A stretch of DNA of 64,000 nt from assembly GCA_930367205.1 (NCBI GenBank), contig OV884009.1, positions 120,107,454 to 120,171,453 of the forward strand, written 5' to 3'. Numbering within the stretch: the stretch's first letter is position 1; each line of letters starts with the position of its first letter. The position numbers were made by a program, and so were the translations under genes. The DNA comes from Acanthosoma haemorrhoidale. Its lineage: Eukaryota > Arthropoda > Insecta > Hemiptera > Acanthosomatidae. Shown here one piece after another: positions 47,701 to 59,700 of the stretch. The notes under the pieces are model-generated. The model searched no databases. It had not been told where the DNA came from and saw only the letters and a list, made by a program, of their open reading frames with translations.

Positions 47701-50700
47701 TTGCTCTACTTGCTCCAGAGCTATGCAGGTGAGCATGCTGCTCAGTACCCTCTCCCCAATAGGGGCAGCTGAGATCATCTTCCTTCCTGTATGTGTACAA
47801 CCTGCTTTGAAATCCTCCGTACTTCATGAGAATCTGTTTGATTCAATATTCTGGGGAATCCCATCTTGCTTTAAGCCTGTTCTGGACTTTGTGAGGGTTC
47901 CTCCCCAGGATCTGCTGAACCATCTGGTGCTCCATTCTGCATGATGTACCTTCCACCTCCTTGGTTCAACTATGTTCCACACTTAGAAGCACACAGGATG
48001 TGGAAGTCCTATTCTTGCCTTGTTACTAAGGTGTTGTTCCGAAAACAAAACAGGTCTATTGGAGCCACTGCTGTCAGAACCTCAACAGCTTCATGAGAGA
48101 CTTTCCTTTAGCCCTAGTGAACCTTAGGAGTGCTATCTGTTGAATCTGTGCAAACATGGCTGCCTAGCCTATTAGTAGCTTCTCTGACAATGACTGGAAA
48201 ACCTTTTGTATTATTCCAGGCACTACACTGGTGCCCTGGAGGCCTACTTGTGGAAATCTCTCTCCTCTCATCCAGACAAATCTATTTGTTGTTCCAGCAA
48301 TTCTTCTTTTTAGTCACTGTGAGAAGTGTCAGGTAAATTATAAATCAAGTCTGATACCTAGGTAAATCAGGTCTATGCCCATCTTCCTGAGAGATTGGGC
48401 TGGCTCAGTCTGTCTTCCTCTGAATCACCAACCCAGCTGATTTAATGCTAAAAGCTTGTTAAAAATGTTGTATTGAAAATAAGAAATGAAAAATTTGTTA
48501 TTGAAAAATTATTTTGGTGGCAAACCACTGTTTCTATAAGAGTGAAAGAAATGCCTAGGTATTGCTTGACCACTTGTCATGCTTGTGTTTTGCTTAGGGT
48601 GTCAATGCTTAGTAAGATTTGTATCCAGGACTGTGCGGGACTCGGGAGGGTCCTGTCTGTTAGGTCTTTCCCTTCCCTCCTTCCATACACAATATTTTCT
48701 TGGCTTATTCCTTTTCCAGATAATTAATTCTCATCACCCTCCCTGTATTTACAAGTTCCTAAAGTAAATTTTTAATCAGAAAACAAGATCCCGTCTTTCT
48801 GACCTTTATACTCCCTCCCTACATAACTACAACATTCAACCGTCCTTTCTTTTCTGTTCAACCACTTTCTAAAATTCTCTCCCTCCTAATATCTGGCATG
48901 TTTCATCCTTGTGGGCCTTCAAAACCCTTCTATTCCAACACTCGCTCACCATCCAGACAGGCTAGCAAGAGAATTATTTATTTATCTCTACTATTATTTA
49001 TGCAATAAATTGTTATAAACATATCTCTATATTTTTTATATCCTTATTATTATTATAATTTATTTATCATGTATTTGTAAACTTCACCTTTTTTATTTAT
49101 TTTAGAATTATTTGTGTAGTTTATATACTAATTGCCTTTTCTTTTTTATTGTTCTTAATTTTTGAAATGATTTATTAATGTATATATTTTATATTATATT
49201 TATTCACTGAAAATGTTTCTGGAATGTTTTTATTGGTTCATTTTATTTTCTTTGTGATGTAAAAGTTATTTTTTGTTACCCAGAATTGTTTTTTTTTTAT
49301 TCTAGACGGTTAATTTTTTTCAGGAATGGAAAAAATTGTAACAGTGTTTTGTTTTTGAAGATAGTGCTAATATGCCTTTCTAATTCATCATTGCAGAACA
49401 AATATCAGTATTGGTTTTCACAATTAGTTGACCATAATCTTTGTTTACCTCGAAGGAGACTTCAGTCTTTGCTGCAAACACTTATGTTGATTACTGATTA
49501 TTTATCAGAGTCAAATTCTTTTTCAAAAACTTTGATTAACCCTACACTTGATTCATGCTTTACAAAGGTATTTACAGCATACATCATCATTGTTTTTTTT
49601 TATTATATTTTTCATGAAATGCCAAATTTAAATTTAATTAAAGGTATCAGAGATTTAAAACAATTTTTAATACTATAATCATATCAACTCAGGATTTCCT
49701 GATGATTCCTGGGACTATAGTCAAGTGTTCTATCCACTGAGATTCTTGGGCGATATCGAGACAAGATGCCCAGAAACTCTAATCTTTGAAAGAAAAGTGT
49801 TGTAAAGAATGTTCGGGCCAGTGAGGGAGAGGGGGGTTGCTTTTAATTTTAACATCTTGGGGCGTCAAATCATTTGGGGGGAACTACCATACAAATTATC
49901 ATGAATCTAAACAAAGTAGATTAAGTTAAAGTAGCAAATTAATGTTAATGTCAGTTTTAATGGCTTCTTGTATTTATAGTTTAAAAATCAAAATCATAAG
50001 TCACATATTGTTAATCATGAAGTGAAGATCTTCGATTTAAGATTTAATGCCATACTCTGCACAAAATTATAAAAATTCAACAAACCAACAAATATTTTCA
50101 AAGCTTAGAATAAAAAAATTATCAACTGGAAATGATATGAATTAGCCCACCTAAAAAAAAAAACCCAGAATAAAAGCGGTAGTTCACTTATTAAAAGTAT
50201 ATGCAACTAACTACATACATTTTCTAATAAAAAGCTGTGCTGATCAGGCCTTAAGTTATATTTAAAACGGCTGAATGACCATTTCATAGGACAGTTCTGA
50301 AATTATCTGTTCTTCCTACCCGAGTTTTTCCCCAGCATGTGTTTTAATTTTATCTTCAAATTTATTCCCATTTCTTCCAGAGACTTCAATTTTTTTAATG
50401 GCACAGTTGATAATAGTGATGCTATCAATCTGACTCTAATTTCTAAAGTATTTAACTTTGTAAATAGTTTTTCCTTAGAGTAATTTGGCCAGGTATTTTT
50501 CTACCAGTATACTTACCAAGGACTCCTTGAAATAAGAGTTATTAATTTTATAAAAGGTGATATTGTCCATTACTAAAGCATGGTACAGGTCTGTATTAAA
50601 AGTTGACTTATTGTTTGTTAACTTGTGATGTATAATAAATCACCTGAAGATGCATTTAAGAAAGTTTGTTAGAACCTTGATTTTTTTTTTTGTTTTTTTG

Positions 50701-53700
50701 TACCAAGAAAGTTTTGGTGTACCAATATTCTGAACAACTTGGAAGTCGAATCTGGTTTATCACAGCACGGACAATATAAAATTCCGGAGTCACTATTAAA
50801 TGTTTCGTTGGGAAACTAACGAATATACTTGACAACTAGATCTCTAGTTTTCGCTGGCAGTTTTGAAATTGTTTACAAACCACTTTTTCACATTTTTTTA
50901 ATAAAATCACAACTTGAACTGAAGAGACAAAGCAATGAAAATTATGATTGTGAAGGTAAGAGATTATGTAAATTTATAAAAATAAACAATTCTCAGTCAA
51001 GTTATTTAAGAAAACCAAGAATTTAATCATTTCTATTAAAAGTAAACAATCCTCTGTCTAATTATCCAAATGGCTGCATGTTCCAAGAATCCAACATGGC
51101 GATTATCATTTTTCCCAAATTCTCATTTTTCAATTGAAAGCGACAAATTAATTTTAATTAAAAAAAATTATGTAAAACTCCCAAAGAAATATTAAAAAAT
51201 ATATAATTTCACTGAAATATGGAAAAATATTTAATATATGAAAAATTAAATTAATCTAAATTTACTTAAAATGCCTTAGAAAGTATATTAATTAATGTTA
51301 CAGTAAATATTTTGCTCTTGGGAAAATATATACAAATCCCAGCCCTAGCTTTAACATACGACTTTATACCAATACTAGTTAGTGCCATTTGACATAAAAT
51401 ATCTTTTTGCCAAAATATTAGTGTATATAAGACACCAATTGTTCGGGTTTCTTCAATAATTTTCTTCATTTAGTGCTAGTGGTTTTGACAGCCCATGTCT
51501 TTCATTCTCAGGGCCGACGCAACAATCAGTCCTGTACAACAACCTATGGAGGACTGGTATTTTGGCGTGATCACAAAATATGTAACTCTAATAACTAATG
51601 ATTTCATTAATTAACCCTAAAATTTATTTTACTATCCCCAGATAGGCAATATCGGTAATGAATAAAAACTTCTTAAATCACAAGCACAATCAAACAACTT
51701 AGTAAAGAATCGAAATTCACACCCTTCCGAACCCATAAATCTAGTTCGGTAATATCAGTTAAAATAAAAAATATAGCAGCAGGCATGGGCAATAAAGATC
51801 TAAAAAAAAAATCCAAAATTAACAGGCTTCCAAACCCATTCAAATACTGTTAAAATATGTAAGGTTGTTAAGTTTCCATTACCTGTTTGCAATTGAAGAA
51901 CTCTGAGTTTGTTCAAAACCAGGGATCTTTAAATGTTTTTTTAACTATCCTAAACCCACTTTATCGATCAAGCACCTCACAGAGGTGAGGAGAGGAGATG
52001 TTTATTATCATTGGAAGTATTTATAGGAGCTAGAGTAATGCAGTTCATCCATTCTGCCACTGCCACACAGTGGGTAGTCTACTATCCATCTGGGATCTTG
52101 TCAGATTGCACCATGTTGATCTTTTGCAGGTAATCCTGTAAGTAGTCCTGGCCTATAATATTCTGAAGAGACATACGCATAACTCAGGAAAATCTATTCG
52201 TTACTGGGCCCTCACCAAAATGATTATTTCCCCAATCTTTCCCAATCCATATACTTCAAAACCTGTCAATCCATTACAAAGTTGTGAAAATCAGTAATAG
52301 CTGAAAAAATTGAGATGTTTCATTTAAAATTAAGAGAAATGTTGAAATCAGTACATTTCATTGAAAAACCATAAATATATTCCAGTATAGAGAAAATCAG
52401 CTGTAGTCCAAAGAGCATGGGTGACAAAAAAACAACAAATTAATGATTTGAAATTCGCACTCCACGAAGCATATAAATCATCATTACATTAAAAAAAATC
52501 AGCTATTGTTAAAAATATTTCATTTCACATGTTCGATTAAACAAATAACAGCTCTTTCAAAATTTCCCCAAATTTTAAAATGTACCAATAAGATGGTTCA
52601 AGTGTTAAAAAGCAAAATTAGTCAATTAGATTAAGATTTAGTGGTTAATTTGAAATGAAAAAGTATTGCATTTAACGATTAATGCTTTAAATTACCATTT
52701 ACTGTTGAAATGTTTGTTTCAATTAACAGTATGAAATATTAACTATTAATTGCAGTTAACAAGTGGATCTATTTGTGCTATCAGAAGTTTAAAGGAAAGT
52801 TCATGGTTACTGGGTAGATATAAAGACCTGGAACAAAGTTGGAAATTGGGCACCTTATATATTTTTTGGTGAATGAGTTCACATATCTTGGAATTATGAT
52901 GAATGGAGAAGGTGAAGTTTCAGCTGAAATATGAGCTGCTTGCTATGCATAGCAGATGTTTCTATTAATCGAGGCCCTGTTTAAAAAAATGGCCTTTTTT
53001 GAAGAGGCACATAACTAACGGTTTAATTATTTATTTCCTCTGTGGTCAATAATGGGTGTCTTGATGTATAATGCGGTTGTCTTTGTCTTTAATTAAGTAG
53101 ATCGCCTTTTATTTGTTTGAGCGACACAGGTTGACTGTTTTTTTAAAAATTATTTGTTAAATTTATCATTGCACCTTAATATTTTTATTTTGTTATTTTT
53201 TAGAACCAAGAAGTCATAGGTATTAGTGAGGACGAATTTATTTCTTGGCTCAATAAAGAGCCTCAAATTTTAGTTTGGTTATCAACCTTTCACAGATTGT
53301 GTGTTTCTAAAGATGGTATGGCTCACATTATTTTCATACTAACTAAGCTGTAATCAATATTATACAATATGTAATTATGTATATTAGTGTTCTAATCGTA
53401 TTTATTTATTTAATCAGCCTATAACATATAATAATATTATTATCCTTTAAAAGGAAATATACATAAATTCACACAATTTTTATGAGGTTATATTTAGTCA
53501 AATTATGTATGTATATATTTTTTAAGAAAATATTAGTATTTCAATTAAATTATGACCTCTGCCCTATTGGGAAAAAAGTTTTTGGGCATGTCAACAAGGG
53601 TCATTGACGCCCACAAATATATCATGATCATTTTATTTATTTTGATTTTACGATTTGCTAATTATTTTACCTTTCATTATTACTTTACAACACAAGAAAT

Positions 53701-56700
53701 TTGTGAACATTTTGTGGCTATATATTGTTGTTTTTTATTTAATTTTAATTATTTTAAAATTATTTGAGGGTCTGGTTCTGCTAATAGCAAAAAGGAATGA
53801 CTGGCAAAAGGAGAATTTTTAATAAATAACTTAATTCAACTTTTTTCAACATGCATATTCTTAAAAATTAACCATGGTTATTACAAACTATTTTTTCTCA
53901 CCAAGTACCTCCCGCAACTGGCCAGTCCGCTCCCGTTCTCGTCCTTCCTTAATGGCTCACTTTCTGTTGTACACCACACGGTCAGTTACCTCCACTGCTA
54001 TTTCCGCGATCTCTGACGAACCACTACTCTCGCCATCTTCCTTTTTTTCATAGCCTTCCTGGTCCACGGGTTGTTTAACGCCCTTTAATTCCCGCTAATT
54101 TCCAAATTTAAATTACACAATACAAATTGTGTAGGAGTTGTGATCAACAATATATACATAATGGACCTAAGTGAGCAAAATGTTGAGAACAAAGTCCCAG
54201 ACACCCCTGAGGTCGACCTGCTATATTTACAGTTCAACATTTACTCCTAGGTTTATTTCTGAGAACCTAAACTAGACATCCCTGCACAGCTTTTCTTTCT
54301 GTTTAATTGTAATTCTTGGTATTAATTATCTCTTTTTTTTTTTCAGTTAATCATAATATTCAGTGTTCTGCTTGTGGTATGTTTCCTATTATTGGATTGA
54401 GATACCACTGTCTTCAATGTATTCAATATGATCTGTGTCAACTTTGTTTCTTTACTGCCCGCAGCAGTAAACACCATAAACCTAGGCATATCATCAGGGA
54501 ATATTGTACAAAGGTATCTTATTTTGGGATAATTCGGCTGATAACGTTTTTGTTTTATTATTTAATCCTATTTCTTTTGTATTAGATATGTTTATTTAAT
54601 AAATATACTTTTATCTGGCTAAGAAATGGATTAATGATTTAATTTAAAAAAAATACAAAATCCTAATATTTGAGGTAAAACATCAAAATGTTATTTCAGC
54701 TAACTATTTAAAATATTTTATGAGAGAAATTCCTAAGCAACTTTTAAGTAGTTTGTGAAATTTTTATAACATACAATAGAAAAGGAATATACATATATGT
54801 ATAAGTAAGGATATGTGTGTGTGTGTTTATACATTATTGTTAAGATAAAGATCCCCCCACACACACTCACTATACCACTCAACGCATGTTATGTGTGCTA
54901 ATAATACTTTTTTTATGTCAGGAATCAGTTTTTAACTAATATTAATATTTTAACTAATTATGACATATAAATAGAGTTTAATAATTGCTGGTTTTAGAGT
55001 AAAAATATTGTCAGGGCCAGCATTTGGACCTTAGAATAAACTTATGGGGCAACTAATAACAGTATTTATTATTAGTTAAAGTTTATATCATTATTGATTT
55101 ACATATTTTTTGTTTACAGAGTTCATTATATGAAACAGCTTCTGTGTTTATAAAAGAAGTTTTTAAAAGGTTATGTGGTCATTCAGCAAAGCTTCAATAT
55201 CTGCCTGCAAATGTTAATGATTTAAATAGAAAGTAAGTTTATGTACAAACTAAGTCAACTAAAATATACTATACAAGTGGAAGCATGTAGTAGTTTAGAG
55301 TAAACCTTTTTTAGGCCAATATGCCTAAACCAAAGTTGGTTAAAGAAAAATGATAAATCTTAAGAAAAAACTGTGATTGTTCATGTACAAATGTATTTAG
55401 GTGGTCTGAAAAGTTTCCGACCTAACAAAGCTTTTATTTTATTATCATCTTCATGTTGAGGTCGGAAACTTTTCAGACCACCTGTGTAATCATATATTAG
55501 TAAAAATATACATTAAAAATTCCAACAAATTATCTCTTAAATTAATGAAGAAAAATAGTAAACAATTGCACTAAACATAAAAAATAATATTAAACTTGCG
55601 GTTATAAAATGGAATACTATGTATAGAAACGTTTTACAAAATAATGTGCAAACTAATCACATACAAATAAAATCCAGGCTATGCTAGGAAAGAAGTGACA
55701 CCATACACTGGCATTAAGAGATGCATCAGCCAATAGCTATTAATATAAAAAAAGATTTAGTAATGCCTAAGATATCTGAATTTAACAACAAACTAAACCA
55801 AATCAATATAATTTTTTCCCCGTTTATTAATCTGTTAGTTTAATTTTAAATCAATCTGCTTCCTTTCATGTATGCTTTCCTATTTTTGGGAGTTGGAGAC
55901 CTATAGCGGTGACCATCCTATAGCTATGGACAATATTTTAACTGAAAACCATGTATGTCTGAAAAGAATAATATCTATCTTTAAAAAGAATAACAAAAAT
56001 ATTTTAACAAAAAATTTTAATATCTTTACAAATACTATCTACCTTTGAAGAAGAAAAATGTCAATATTGTAACTGATAATATCCATCCATTTCTTTTGAA
56101 TTTTACATTCGTTTTTATTTTATTTTTTTTATTCTGGCGCCCAAAACTTTTTAAAATTAACAACAATAATTGTGAAAATAGAAGAGAATAGAAAAAAAAA
56201 TTACTCCAGGACAAAGTCCCTGTATATTAATGTTCAGATGACAAATTCACATCTGGCAAATAAAAAGAACTATTACGTCATAATAAAAAAAATAAATAAG
56301 TAATAATTATATAAAATAAAGTAAACCTCTGTACAAAAGATAATAATAACTAAAAAATAAAATAAAAATTATTTAACTACTTTTAGTACATGAATTCATA
56401 GATGGATCCACCATAAGAAACCAAAGCATTAATATGCAGAAGGCTCTACTATTCAATATGACATTAAACTAATCCAAAAGAAAACAAAAAAGTGAGATAC
56501 AAGCTTGCAGCCGACATTTATCTATATACAGCAAACAATTAAATACAAATAAAAGAAAATATAACATAATGAATGAATGAATCGTTCCCAGAATAATGAG
56601 TGTCACTTTGGATGGTGAGTAGGTGTTGGAATAGGAGAGCTTTAAAAGTTCTTAAGAATGAAGCATGTCGGATATTAGGAGGTAGAGAATTCCAGAGGGT

Positions 56701-59700
56701 TGTAGAGTGAGCCAAGAAGGACTGATCATATGGCGTAGTTTTGTGGGCAGGAGTTTAAAGGTCAGATGGGATCTTGTATTTCAGGAGTGAACCGAGGACT
56801 GTAAAATATTGTATATATAAGGAAGGGGGGTGATGTGGATTGATGATTTCTAAAAGGATTGGACTGAGGAAATATTGTGCATGGAAGGAGGGGGAGAGAC
56901 ACCCTAACTTGGAGTAGAGGTGAGAGACATGGGAGCACAGTGAATGCACAATAACAAATCTAACAAAACAATTCGTGATTCGCTTAAACTTGTTCTCAAG
57001 TCCCACCTAGAGATCCCCATACACCTTGCAGGTATAGTCAAAGTGAGGGAGAATACTAGGAGTTGATGTGTAGGATGGTGAGATGGAATAGTTTCAGAGT
57101 ACCTATTGACTTACAGGAAATTTGGGAGATACATTTGTTCCAAGAGAGAGTTGGTCAATATTTATCTCTACTTTTTCAAGTGTGGAGGAGAAAGTGATGA
57201 GATGGTTATTGAGGGTTACAGCGGGAATGATCTGACAAGATGATCTGAGGGGAAAACTGGAGCCTATGACAATTGTCTGAATTTTCACTGCATTTATCCT
57301 CAGTATATTCAGGTTTGCCCAGACATTTATCCGACTAGGTCTCCCTGAATCTTTGCAAACACAGCAAATAAATCAGAGGGGGGAATGATAAATAGATTTA
57401 GGAGTCATGAGCATAGAGGTGATGTAAACAATGATGAATAGAGTTAGAGAGATAGTTAATGTAACAAAGAAAAATTAGGGGAGAAATGCTCAATCCCTGG
57501 GCTACACCCGAGGAAAGAGTGAGGGAAGCAGGTAGGGGTTAATTAATTGTGACTGGTTGGAGAGAAACTATTGAAACCAGCTGACTGAGCTATTGGAGAA
57601 GGTTAATGATTTTAACTTGGAAAGAAGAACTGAGTGGTCTATGGTATCAAACGCTTTAGAGAAATCTAGGAGATTAGGATTGTTACTTTTTGTTGATCAA
57701 GAGTGGTATGAATGTCACTAATGCAGTGTACCCGGGACAGAAACCAGATTGCAGAGGATTGAGCAGTTGGGACTGTTCAAGGAAATTGGAGATTAGGGAT
57801 TTGTACTATTCTTTCAAGAGGTTTGTACTGGTTAGGATGGAGATTGGGCTGTGGTAATTTGGCAGTGTCGGTTAGAATTTTTTTTAGGGGTTAGAGTAAG
57901 GCTTTTTTTTCAAGAAGGGGTTTTTTAGGGATAGTTACAGCTTGTGGACTTGCGGAAAGAAATGATCAAAACCAGTGAATAGAGCTATCGGGGAACGGTA
58001 ATGACTTTGACTTGCTAAGAAGAACTGCCTGGTCTATGGTATCAAATGCTTTGGAGAAATCTAGGAGAATCAGGACTTTTAATGTTTGTTGATCAATAGC
58101 AGCAAAAATTTCACTAGTGATATTAGCTAGGGGAGATTGTGTGGAGTAATAGGGACGGAAACCAGATTGGAAAGGATCAAGAAGTTGGGACTGTTCTAGA
58201 AAATTGGAGATTGAACTAGTCTTTTAAGAGCTTTGGATGACTGAATGTTGAAGGGAAAAATTGTATATATGGAGAAGAACAGGCAGGGAGGCTGGAAGGC
58301 ATAGTTTTATTAACTTGACAGGAATTCTGTCAGGACCAATAGCGTTAGTACGTGCTCTTATTATAGAGGTTATAAGGTCTGTAGGAGAGACATATTTAAA
58401 ATAAAAATCATTGCTATTAAATGAGGGCTCACAAGAACTATAGGATGAGGGAGATGGGGAAGTGGCTGAGGAGGCAGACACAAAATATGAGTTTAGCTCA
58501 TCAGGTTAAATGGGGAATACCTCTGAGGAGAAGTCACAGAGGGAGAGTTTTCAAAGGAGTTTGCATTGGGATTTGGAATCAGGAGCAAACATTCAAGAAG
58601 ATGCTTCGACTTTGGTGGCTGGGATGTCGCCTGGGTCAAGTTGTGGAGAGTCCTGAATGCCTGATAGTTACCTACAAGCCTTGTGCGTCTGAAGCGCCTT
58701 TGGACAGTCTCACCCTCTCTTTGCAAGTCCCTGATTTGGCATATCCATGGAGGAGGCTGTTGAAAAAAGGAGAGGTTTTTAGAAGTGTATTGGCATTAAT
58801 CAGGTTGGCAGTGAGAATGTCCACCATGGAGTCAATTATGAGTACTATTCATAAATACGCCTGATACTTTTTATGGTGGGGATCAAGGAGTTTTTTTGGG
58901 GAAATTTCATTTTGAGTCAGGTTATTGAAATTCCCGCCAATTCGGGTTTTATGCTGGATCAAAATTATGGCCTCCTTTTTCAATACAATCCCACATAGTG
59001 ACGAAACAATAATGATTTTTCAAAATCCGACCACGGATTCTTGGTCCGGTGAATAATCTTAATGTTTCATAGAGAATGTTTTTTTATCAGTTGAAAAGTT
59101 CACTCATTTTGAAAGTTTTTTTTTTTAACAATGGTTTCTTTTTAATGAAAGTTTTATTTTTGTTCCCTGATCACATATCCATTGCCAGATTTTTGAAATT
59201 CCTACTTCCTCCTCCCAGATCAGAATTGAACCTCAGGGGACTTAGCATTGATTTATTCAGTGAAAAAAGTCTATGGAGGAAAGAAAATGTATCAGGGCTA
59301 ATTTAACATTAGTAATAAAATATGACTTATACGCCTTCCTCCACAAGCACGATGATAGACATTCCTGAGACTTACACATCTCCCAATCTGTTTGTGAAGT
59401 GGGGGATGTGGTCCAAGAGCCAATCCTAGTTATAACTAAAACTGTATATTATTAATTGATATAATTTGTTCAGTTACATGTATTCTAATTGATTCATATT
59501 TTAATAATTGATTAAGTATTTGATCCAGTAATGAGATTTTATAAGACAATGTTATTAATATTTCTAATTTATACAAGAACATTAATATTGATTATCTCCT
59601 ACAGCATAACATGTGGAGAAAAGAATACAACTACTTTAGAATGTACATCCAATGAAAATTCTGCAGAGAGGGTACATAAAAGTCAAAATATTGAAGGTGA

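Noticed and set aside
49686..49757. Functional tRNA gene
   Set aside because: The B-box is degenerate and the acceptor stem does not pair well. Listed only as a possible SINE head.
58421..58864. 147-codon plus-strand frame
   Set aside because: Runs antisense to the LINE remnant, whose RT entry text is readable on the minus strand.
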